This document shows positions 49,401 through 64,000 of a DNA stretch of 64,000 nucleotides, piece after piece. Location: NCBI GenBank assembly GCA_914767715.1, contig OU612073.1, positions 8,246,001 to 8,310,000 of the forward strand. Direction: 5' to 3'. The translations under genes and the position numbers were made by a program. Under the pieces are notes generated by a model. That model saw only the letters and a program-made list of their open reading frames with translations, made no database searches and had not been told where the DNA came from. The first letter of the stretch is position 1; every line of letters begins with the position of its first letter. Source of the stretch: Membranipora membranacea. Lineage: Eukaryota > Bryozoa > Gymnolaemata > Cheilostomatida > Membraniporidae.

Positions 49401-51471
49401 TTCTGAACCACCACACAATACATTGTACATTCCCTCTCTATTTTCGGTCTGCAAAAATTTAACAAACATGCAAATGAATTTTACAAGCTGTGAACAAGAA
49501 ATTTTGCAAAATACAACCGAAATTTTTAGCTCTAGATTTGAATTATCACACTACACTTCAATGGGCTCTCACTACCTTTGACACCTAGTACAGGATCCTT
49601 TTCCGGTTTATTATTTTATTATACATTTATTGACAAAAAATTATATGTTATAATATTTTATTTATTCAACAGGTGTAGTGATGGGTTGCTCTTCAATGGT
49701 AATGGTCACCTCACAGTTTATAACAGGACGACTATCCAGCTTTAGGACACTATGGATACCCTCATTCCTATCTTTATTACTCATCACTATCGGACTGTCT
49801 ATGGTAAGGGTGTGAACAAGGCTGTGTTTATAGAATGAGGGTTGGGAGGGGGAAAGGCATAGGAAATACTATAAGTCACCGGCAAATCAATGAACCTTTC
49901 ATTTCATCTTCGTTATTTCTAAAATTTTACATAAAGTTCCCCTTGACAGTTGACACATTGGGCGATTACATGTATCCATTACCAAGCAACAAAACTGGAA
50001 TACCTTTAAAATCCAGTCCTCATACTACAGTAGTACATTTTTAATTCTTTAGGTAAAAGCTACCTGTTCTGTTGTAATCAAATTGATCATTAATAATGTA
50101 AAATCCCATACACAGTAGCTCTTAACTATGTATGGGATTTTACATTTTTATTTTATTTATTTTATTACAACTGAACAAGTCATTTTACCCATTATATCAT
50201 AGATGAAAGATCCTTTTCCCGTTATAATTTATTTAAAAAATTGCCATACAAATTGTAAACTAAATTCTATTCTTTTCTTATTGTTGTAGTACCCATTCAG
50301 TAGGAGTATATGGTATGTTCTAATTCCGGATATTATTGTAAATGTTGGCCACGGAGTGTTAGTAGCAGGCCTGAACCCCATGCTGAACCACATTGTGGAT
50401 ATTAGACACAGCTCACAATATGGAATTATTAACGGCATATATACATCTTCCTACAACCTTGGGCTGGGATCAGGTAAGAATGAAGTCATGGTTAAAATGA
50501 TAAAAAAATACAATTACCCAAAGCATTGAAATGATGTTTTAGTGGCTTCCAATTCCATCAAGCACAGTAGTTAAAGTATTGAGTTCAGGCCAACATATGA
50601 TAGCGTTTGGCCTCTAGTTAGCTAGTGTCATTATGTTTGATTGTACACATAGTCGCAGTACTTTGTATAGCCTAATCTCAAAGGCCCCTTTTTTGTTTGC
50701 AAACAGAACAAAAAAGGGGCCTTTACTATTTGCAGCTCTTGCAAGTAGTTTAGACATTGTACAAAACTTATTTTCTCTGAGAACTAGACCAGCGCAAACA
50801 TGTCTTAATACTACTTTACAGCTTATACATCTATTAGTGAACATCACCTACAACAAGATCGAGGAATTTGATATGCGATAGATCAGATAAAGACATTTTT
50901 ATGTATAGGATTTGGCTTCCTTTTGTTTTGTCAACATGCTTAGCATAAGTTCTCATGAGTATTCATATTTGTCTGTTTGCGCAGGTCCATATGTGGCTGG
51001 AGGATTACTACAAGTGGCCTCCTTTAATCAGTAAGTAAACCACTAATCAGGCAATTATATCTGATCAAGAAAGAACATTGACTTTAATGACCTTGATGAT
51101 TTGACACCATCAGTCTTTTCAGGGCCATTGCAGTAGAAGGTGCTGGTTTCTTACTCAGCTTGAATCCTAGTTAAGTTTTCAGTGATGAAATGTTTATGCA
51201 AAAATCTTTGGATGATCCATTTTTTTACGACTTCTAACTGTAATTTTTTATGCCCTGATGTCATTCACGTTGATGTGAAAAACTAATCAAATCTTGGTTG
51301 TGTTGGGAAATATTATATATAGTGTTGTTTCTTTCACATTGTAGTATATACTGGGGCTTGGCTGTCGTTATGTTTCTCTTCAGTTTCATAGCTCTGTCAT
51401 GGAGAAAAATAGAAGCACCTAAGGATAGGACTCACCTCATCCAAAGTGATGAAAACGACTTACGGACTTGA
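43409..51471 (+). CDS. SLC18-like vesicular transporter, copy C
   Basis: Eleven exons: 43409-43473, 45830-45981, 46372-46579, 47128-47270, 47744-47836, 48334-48537, 48859-48954, 49673-49803, 50290-50473, 50985-51030, 51345-51471 (TGA); 482 residues. Intron positions and phases equal copy B; eight of the exons are identical in length. Charged helix residues are kept: TM1 Asp (AVDSIM), TM2 Lys (VGLKPLLE), TM10 Asp (VDIRH). The first lumenal loop has one NVT sequon. Motif C reads IGFVMG without Gly-Pro, and TM11 has Thr where VMATs carry Asp. The N-terminus is Ser/Arg-rich (SSRSSSIESS), a plausible phosphorylation or sorting region. Intron 1 is long (2.36 kb) and repeat-rich. Confidence 0.9.
43660..44310. 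repeat. Two copies of the gcctccccta / actacgg dispersed repeat
   Basis: In SLC18-C intron 1. Copies at about 43660-43920 and 44110-44310 share ttgaataat..gtcagaat, cctcccctac and aactacgg with each other and, inverted, with 38049-38280. Poly-C tracts are at 43800 and 44760. Confidence 0.45.
46010..46063. repeat. Short tandem repeat (9-10-bp gtattggat units)
   Basis: In SLC18-C intron 2: imperfect tandem copies of tgtaatgca and tgtattgga over about 54 bp. Confidence 0.7.
49212..49260. repeat. 49-bp inverted repeat
   Basis: caatatttcttatag is mirrored by ctataagaaatattg, with attggcta/agccatt partly pairing inside. SLC18-C intron 7. Confidence 0.65.
50096..50145. repeat. 50-bp inverted repeat
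   Basis: atgtaaaatcccatacac and its near-inverse atgtatgggattttacat enclose a 14-base loop. SLC18-C intron 8. Confidence 0.7.
50680..50724. repeat. 45-bp inverted repeat (aaaggcccctttttt)
   Basis: aaaggccccttttttgtt is mirrored by aacaaaaaaggggccttt around a 9-base loop. SLC18-C intron 9. Confidence 0.75.
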
Positions 51472-53319
51472 CGGACATTAATGGCTGTATATCAAGCGAG
51501 TGATTTATGTCATGGACAGGACACAGTGCAACTGCTTCAACTCTTATAGTCTGTAATATTACGTGCTCTCACCTAGTCCTCACATATTTAACTGAATTGG
51601 GTTTGTGTGTGACCAAGGTTTAACTTCATCACCTTCTCCATTGTTATACTTTTGGTTGTTACTAGTTTGATAATCACATATCAAGGAAACCGTGCTAATT
51701 TTTCTTCCAACCTTTGAATGATAAAATGAGAGCAGTGGTCATCAACATTCAGAAGGGTGAAAGGGTTGATATCTACTCATTTTTAGATGAAAATTAATAT
51801 AATAATTTCATATATGAAAGTTGTGTTCTTTCTTTTACAGAGGGCACAACTTCTGTATTGACCATCAAGACCAAGCTACACATATCTGAAGCCTTTATTG
51901 CAATTCAAAGGTTGAATTTACATCATGATTATTCAAGTATACTATGCGTCTGAGTTTGGATCAATACAATCATTGAATGTATATCAGTGAATACAATGCA
52001 TAACCAATGAGACAAACTGTTTGGTTAAATATTTTATGCTGTGTACATATCATCAAAGAGTAACAGTAACATTATATATAGACAATGTCATTATAACATA
52101 TATAAATAATTAGGGTAGTTATTTCTCTTCTCCAATGTTACTCCTTGATATTATATCTGCACCATAATTAATGTTATGATAACAATAGTCCCCTTCCTCT
52201 CCAAACTTCTTCTGCCAATGACAAGTTCCGTTCATGCATATTATATAGATTTCTGCAGATCACAGACAATTTTTATATAGGGCTAAAGTGCGAACTAACT
52301 ATTAGGGACATGACAATGATGCCAAGCAGCATCGAAGGAAACTTAATACTGCACTCTATTTGCACTTGAACTTGGTTCTGATTTTAACTTGAAGGAGTCT
52401 ATTTTACCTTAGGTACCTAAGCTGTATTGATCAAGGATGCTCCAGTCACCACCGGAGATCAGGTGAGCACTAACCTCAAATAAAGAAACTTTAGGCTTGC
52501 GACTAGGTCACTATAGACAAGAAGTGATCTTGTTGAATTGATTTTTGCATGGTGTTGGTTTGCTTCTCAGCCTATTGGCTAAGATCTAAGTGTCACTGCC
52601 AATGGCTGATTAGTGCCTGTTTCAGTTTCTGGCAGCTTGCTGCACACCTACGATTAGGAGGTCCACCATGGCCTCACCTCTAGGATGCTCTCAGTACAAG
52701 TACTCCGGGCAACTTGCGTCCCTCTTTAGGGGCAGCCCACCCTCTGTTTTGTCAATCTGGTGTTTGTTTTGCTGTTCGGCCATAATGATGAATCCACTTG
52801 CTTACCTTGTCAAAACAACAAGATAAAGACCACGAGCCTTGAAAGAACGGACTAAAAAACGCAGACATATATATATACCTTAGATCATTCTTTGTTACTC
52901 ATTTCAATCATCATTAGATCAGCAAAAAATGTATATAAACCACACCCAGTGCAATAATTTACAATAAATTTCACTAAAAGTTTCATGTGAGTATATCCAT
53001 ATGCCCTTAACGTTTGCAAAAGTTAGAGTAGGATAAAAAATATAGAAACGTTTGGGATAGAGAAGAATAACAGCCGCAAAAATTAACATCCGGAAAAAAA
53101 CTATAACTACTATAGACAACTATGTGCAAAAGACCTTATAAGGGTTTGATTGAATTGATGAGCTTAGAAAAAAAATGGTTTACAGCAACAGCATTTTTCT
53201 GTGTATTTGACATGAAGCCACCGAACACTCGTTTTGTATAGTTGGTAAGCCATTCTTGGCACTCATTAAAATCTATACATAGAGTTTGTATTCAGGCTCA
53301 CATGTGTTTGTCAACCAAA
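51472..53319. other. Intergenic region between SLC18-C and the AT-hook gene
   Basis: The two genes converge here, so this holds both 3' UTRs. A possible polyadenylation signal (aataaa) lies near 52487 on the plus strand. The second U2-headed retroposon copy is inside. Nothing else recognised. Confidence 0.5.
52563..52758 (+). mobile_element. U2-snRNA-headed retroposon, copy 2
   Basis: It begins GCTTCTCAGCCTATTGGC then TAAGATCTAAGTGT, resembling the U2 5' end further than copy 1 does. It shares with copy 1 the 3' body (ctggcagcttgctgca, aggaggtccaccatggcctc, gcagcccaccctctgttttg). Similar flanks (ggtgttggttt at left, ggtgtttgttt at right) look like an imperfect target duplication. Confidence 0.65.
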
Positions 53320-56176
53320 CTACTTCACATCAATCTTTTTTCGTCCCCGTCGGCTTTTCTGTTTTCTCGGTCTGCCAGGACCACGTTTCACATGGTTATT
53401 AGTTTTCTCAGTGCTGGTTGCTTGCTTTATACCAACATCACTCTCAGCAACAAGGAACCTCCGCGCTTGATGATTTGTGGGTTTGAAAATGCTAGATGTG
53501 TCCTCTTGATGTGGTTTTTCTAGAGACCTGATTTTCTTCGGACGACCTCGAGGTTTTTTCGCTGGTGTTGATTGCTGTGTGGAAGGATGATTCCTCTTAC
53601 GTAGCTTCATAGATTTATCGGAGACAGTACTATCAGATGGCGACGAAGAAAGGTCCTCTGAGCTTTTGTCGATCTTTTTCGGTCTGGATTTCTTACTTGA
53701 TCGAGATGGGCCGCATTCTAGTTTAACAATGGGTGACATTGGCGTAGGTGATATAACTTTGACCACTTCTGCTTTCTGTGATAAATTAGCTATAATTTTG
53801 TCCAGGTTTGAGCTCTTAGTGCTTTGTCTCCACACTCGTGGATGCTCATCCTTTTTGGGTGTTGCATCCATGTCAACAAAATTTGTATTGGAGTCCGGCT
53901 TTTCAGGCGAGTTAGGCAAACTAGAGCTGTGACGTATTTTTGTAAAACTTTGTTGAAGAACTGACCTGAATTTCATTTGTGAAGATACAGAAAGACGGGT
54001 TTCCTGACAAGACCGAGTTCGCTTTTCACGTGTGATCACAGGCTTAGAGGACTTTTGCACCTTTCTTTCACCCTTTTTTGGTCTACCACGACGGTGTTTA
54101 CCAACAGCAGAACTCACAGTTTTTGTCTGAGAAGGTGTACCCTTCCGTGTCGTGTCCCTACAATATGTTCTTTCTGGACACTTAGCCACCAATACTTCGC
54201 TTTCCGGAGAATTGCTGTCGTTTGATCTTGTGCTGAAGTTATTGCTTGCTTGATTAGTAGTTGGTATAATTTCATTTTCTAATGCTTTATGTGAGGTACT
54301 ACTACATGTTTTTCCATCACCGTCATCACTCATTGTATCAAAAGTAAATGTGATGGAGCGATTCTTGGTGATTGGTTCTTTACCTGGAGAAGCTTGATTG
54401 TCGTTCATATTCCAAAGAACAACCTGTGCCACGGTTTTCTCAGCTCGGTCAGGTGTAATGATATTTAAATGTCTTTTATTTGTACCAACACCTCTTTTTC
54501 GTTTTGATTTGTTATTGTTCCCTGATAGTCCGTTTGATTGCTGTTTTGAAGGTCTACCTCTTGTCTTTGATTTGGAATTCGTTTGTTCGCGAGGACAATT
54601 CTGTAAGGCACTCTTTAGCGAATGAGCAAGAGTTTTTGCTTGTGATTTAGTGATTGGAAAAGTATTCATTGTACTATCAGTCCTCGAGAGTGGAGCTACT
54701 CTAGCAACAGGCTTGCTTTTACTTGTACCACCAATATCTGAAACAACGAAAACAACGGTAAGACAATTTTGATAATTTCGAAGCCAAAAAGATTGTGATC
54801 GTTATGTTTCACAAACAAAGTGTTCATATATAGGAGTAAAATATTTGGAGGACGGAAAGTTCCTCTTTTTACATTATACTTAAAATAGCGAAACTTATGA
54901 CTAGCTAACAATTACCCAACCTCGTAATATTATATAAAATGTTTTGCCAGCTGAAATTGGTTCTCATTAATATCAAGTCACATCAAAACCAGCTTCTTAT
55001 TCTATTAGGGTAATGTAATGTACAGAACCAAGTTTCATGTTCAAAGCCAAAATTGATTCATACCTGCAGATATGGAGCTTTGATCATATAGTACTAAAGA
55101 TGAAGGTTTCGTCTGTTTTGAGCTCTCCTTTCTCTCATGTTCTCGTGGAGAAAGTCTAGAGGAGATTTCAGAAGCTTGTTTTCTATTTTTAAGGCCGTTC
55201 ACTTGTCTTACTTCCTCATCACTCTCAACCCAAGTAGTAAGATCAACGATATTATATTTCCTCTTGTGAGGAGTCGTTGACTTTTTCTCACTCTGTTGTT
55301 CATGACTTTGTACAGCCGCTTCCTGGTCAATTTTAACATCCAACACTTTCTCAATTATCCTGTTTGACTGTCTTGAAGGTTGAGGGACTTTTTTTTTTCC
55401 TGCCTTCTTTGAGGGAGACTTTGAGTCTTTATCACCTATAAACAATATGCAATGGTAAAGTTTAGTCTGCAATTATATACGCAATCAATCTCGAGCGAAC
55501 AGATTGTTTGGTTTGAGGATAGGTGATATAGTGATGAAAGTTATTCACAATTATGAGTAGACTTCCTAATATCATCACCAAGGTTTCCACAGTGACGCAA
55601 TAATCTTAAAAAAAAACAAAAAACAGACTTACTTTGGGGTTCGGTTAAATTTTAAATTATCGTATAAATTTGGGATAATTTTCACAAACACATTACAAAG
55701 AATTGTAAAGCAATTGAAATTGTCATCAACAACAATTTGACCCTAGTAGAATTATGCCTGCACCAGCATGCTGTGTAGTAGATTATGGTGCAACTTATTG
55801 TTGTCAGTCATTGTGGCATCATGCTCATATCATGCGTGTCAAAGTTTATACCTAATTACTATATTTACTCTATACACACCATATAAGTTAGAGTCTTTCT
55901 GTTGGGCGACAATGGATGCGGCAATACCAGCTACCTCTAATTCTACAATAAAAACTTTGAGATGGATTACCGCCAAGAAAATAATGTCCAATCACAGGTA
56001 TTATTCATTAGTAGTGCAAATCTAAACAGACTCAATCACTTTCGCTTAAGCTTACAGATATAACACCAACAGTATTCAGTGAGTCATTTTATCCACAAAC
56101 CTTCATCAGAATTGAGCTCACAAGGCCATGGGTCAATATCGTCCTCACTATCCATGTGGCAGTCATCACTCTCCAT
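53320..56176 (-). CDS. Four-AT-hook nuclear protein
   Basis: Three exons in order: 56176-56101, 55435-55064, 54737-53320 (TAG); phases 1 and 1 close, 621 residues. AT-hook cores (GRP flanked by basic residues) are near residues 209-212, 366-369, 546-549 and 601-608, the last as RGPGRPRK. The protein is Ser/Lys-rich and mostly low complexity, with an acidic N-terminus (DDCHMDSEDDIDPW) and a sumoylation-like VKLE. AT-hooks bind the minor groove of AT-rich DNA, so a chromatin or transcription role is likely. I see no enzymatic domain, and the orthologue is not recognised. The start was chosen as the first ATG in the acidic exon; an ATG at codon 173 in the last exon is a weaker alternative. Confidence 0.8.
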
Positions 56177-59037
56177 CTCTCTTCTCTACCTAGAGTAAAA
56201 AAAGACATATCAAAAAGTTGTCATGTCCGATAATGGTGACCGTTGCATACATGATAACATAGAGACCTAGACTGTGAGTTTGCGCATGACCACTTGACTT
56301 GAACGAACTACAGAGGTCTGCGCTGCCATGGCAAAGACACAGTGTTCGTAACAAGCAAAGTGACGATAGCCTCAAGAGAAAAAAATTGAGTTCTACGTCA
56401 TTCACTGTACACTGATAAATAAAGGCAAGGATAGTTTAGTAAGTATAAAGCGAAAGTTTTCCATGTTGTTATCGGCAGAAAAAAAGAGGGGCGTTTGGCA
56501 AACCAATGCAAACTAATGGAACAATAGTGCGCCTTCCCATTATCCATTACTTACTTCACTATCAGGTCATAGTATACAAATCCTTTAGCATTGGAGACAG
56601 ATGAAAAAAACATCTGCACTACTGGTTTGGTATTCCCTGGAAATTTTGAGAGGGGACAACAACTACCAAATAATAGTTCACTTTACTAAAAAAATATCTA
56701 AAAAAACACAATCATTTTGCAAAGTAGGCATGCCTTGTAGCCAAAGCTAGCCGTGTGAACACTGAGATGATATCAATTACCTGTTGGTGAGTCACTTTTG
56801 TAATGGAGTGTGGGTATGTGTAAAGATAATACAAATAAACTACTAAAATATCTAACAGAAATTACAACAACAAAAAGTTGTTTGAATCGGGCGGTTACAT
56901 TTCTCTGTTTGAATAGTATACTGCAGGTCAATACTATCACTAAAACAAATTTTGAACTATTTTACCTGTGTAGTACATGAAACAGCAACAAAGACTTACT
57001 TTGTTTCGGCACATCCTATTGGCTATTTCAATGTCATAACTCATCGCATTGGACATCTTGAGCAATTACCTATTGCATTGAACTGAAGGTGGGTTTGGTG
57101 AGGACTGCTAAAATTACAATTGTAGAGTGTGACTGGAAACCTTATTTTACCTGGAGTTGGGAAATGAAATAGGCAATCTGTGTCAGCCTACCTATTGAAG
57201 AAGATACTAGGCTTACCAACTTGCAGGTACAAAATGTAAAACTGAAATGAATGCTATCAATGTATATATATATACATATACAGCCCTGGGCCTGCCTGTC
57301 TTGACAAGCTAACTCCATGCATATATATATATATTATATTATATATGCATGGAGTTAGCTTGTCAAGACAGGCAGGCCCAGGGCCTGGAGTACTCCTTGA
57401 TGTGTGTTTGTATGGCCACCATGTATATATCAATGAATCATGTATCTGTATATTTGCACTCTCCTGACAGAGGGAATTAGTACTTAGCCTCAACTGTCAG
57501 TAAGTTGGTACAAGTCACAAACTTGGAAGTTTTTAAATATTTTTAAGAGTTCCATGATAATATTGTGATATACCTCCTATCTACTATTGATACTAGGCAG
57601 AAGAACCAACTACCAGGACTAGGTTACTAGACTAGTGTAAGCAGACAGTAGGGTGTGTTGGTACTGTATTTGAACACAACAAGCCCAGGGATGGGATTCA
57701 TGTAAACAGGATGACTGCCATAAAATCAGTCATGTAGCCTACACAGTTAGTAGACCTGACTTCTGGTAATTTCCTCCTGCTAACCCAGTAGATCTTGGGT
57801 TGGGTTACCAGAGATGTATAATTGATATTATCTAATACCTAAAAATCCATTCACGATTTGGATGTGGGCCGGGTAATGACCATACTGCCTTTAGGCCCCA
57901 CGCCAGATGCTGATTAGATAGCCAGTGTCCATGCACACTCAGGCGATCCCCTAAGACTGAAATTCTACCATTCTACTATTTGTATTTATTTATTGGACAG
58001 TTTGTGTATTTTTTTGCTATTTAAATAGTTGATATATGCAGGGAGCGGTGAAATTATTGATATTGCAATGTTGGGTCTATTTACAAAAGGCAACAGCTCA
58101 TAAGAGATTTTAACATCAGATAACATTACTTCATGCTTGCAGTGATGATGTTGCTGTGTTTTACAATAACATTTGCAAAAAAGAACAACCAATTTGCGAA
58201 GCACAATTTCCGATTCATTTCATATGAATACCCTTAGGTAAGGCCAAATAAATCACCACAAACAGTACTCCTTAGTTTGAGGAAAGACCATTGCATTGTA
58301 TGAAGTTTGTTCCGCTCCATCATATATTCTGCTCTAACATATGGTATTCTTGTTTTTATAATGAGATAATTGTGGTTTGTTATTCTCAGAGGAAAGGTTG
58401 CTATGGTTATCATATTAATCAAGTCTATCAGCTGTCAAATGAGTCTCTATTATGTTTTTATAAAACTTTTTTGTCGATGCTCAGGAAGGATATATGCATA
58501 TACAAAACTTTGAAGGCTAACATCGAACGCCTGCTGTTGGATTATTTCCTCTGGGTAAGTGTTGTAGAATGCTCATATCAAATCAAAACTGTGATAACTT
58601 AGACTCTTTGTATGTGGTGATGAGAAGTTGGCACTTTCTAACTAATTCGATTCAAGTTTTTGTTTTTGACAACCTGTGATAGTGTATTATCCCTGCTGTT
58701 ACATTTGATATCAGATGCTGACAGTGACACGACTATAATCATTGAAAGTTCTAAAACAAATGCAATAACTAGGTCTCGGGTGGATTGTGGATTGGGTTAT
58801 CTGAACCTGGTTCTTCTTCACAGTGAATTGATTGTTGAGTTGTCTCAGGAGAATATCCAAGTCACAGCTCTACATAGGCCCTATTGACTTTCCTTACATT
58901 TATGACAATAGTTCATTTTTCATCTGCCTGCATGTTGTCATTATTATGACATCCTCATTATCATTTCAGATCTATCTGGTCAATTCTTTAGCATACCAGT
59001 CTTGTTCATGGGCTGATGTGAAATCATAGACAGTAAG
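56177..59037. other. Divergent intergenic region, AT-hook gene and TNK2-like gene
   Basis: The two genes point away from each other, so both promoters and 5' UTRs should lie here. The frames present do not resemble known proteins. A large hairpin is at 57283-57384. Confidence 0.5.
57283..57384. repeat. 102-bp hairpin with TGTCTTGACAAGC arms
   Basis: gccctgggcctgcctgtctt continues through gacaagctaactccatgcat; the same sequence is inverted on the other side of an AT-rich loop. The arms are about 40 bp or more and essentially perfect. It shares the CTGTCTTGACAAGC core with the 8464, 40953 and 60520 elements. Confidence 0.85.
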
Positions 59038-63896
<4,859 letters not shown>

Positions 63897-64000
63897 TAAG
63901 TATTGGCAGTCTTCTCATAGTTCTGGATGACTTGATTTGGGAGTTGCCCACCAATAGTTTTGTCAAGTAAAGATAAATCTCAATCACTGTTACAAGGATA

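Noticed and set aside
58291-58887. Open frames upstream of the TNK2-like start
   Set aside because: No domain similarity, and the SAM-like exon at 59038 already has a good family-consistent ATG; at most 5' UTR.

Overview
The window is metazoan nuclear DNA: AT-rich, with split genes carrying phase-consistent GT-AG introns, many non-autonomous transposons, and an animal-type gene set (an ACK/TNK2 tyrosine kinase, RING/B-box TRIM proteins, SLC18-type vesicular transporters). It looks like an invertebrate; the sequence alone does not fix the phylum.

Layout: (1) 1-4563 (+): last eight coding exons of an SLC18-like transporter (copy A), with a hAT-type transposon in one intron. (2) about 4.6-30.5 kb (-): three tandem units, each with a complete seven-exon TRIM gene (RING, two B-boxes, coiled coil, beta-propeller-like C-terminus). 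A truncated TRIM relic lies between genes 1 and 2 and again between genes 2 and 3. The middle gene reads as a hybrid: its 5' half matches gene 1 and its 3' half matches gene 3, as one unequal crossover would leave. A 2.3-kb inverted-repeat transposon sits in its exon 2, where it could be spliced out exactly. (3) 32.9-51.5 kb (+): two complete eleven-exon SLC18-like genes (B and C) with the same intron positions as A. (4) 53.3-56.2 kb (-): a three-exon nuclear protein with four AT-hooks. (5) 59.0 kb to the right edge (+): the N-terminal and kinase exons of an ACK/TNK2 gene, cut by the window end.

The three transporters are one local gene family and the three TRIMs another; the TRIM array lies between transporter copies A and B. 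The rest of the window is intron and spacer with tRNA-derived SINEs, a U2-snRNA-headed retroposon, foldback elements (some with empty sites visible in the duplicated units) and simple repeats. Most exon edges were fixed by comparing paralogues: homologous exons have the same or codon-shifted lengths, and all phases close.
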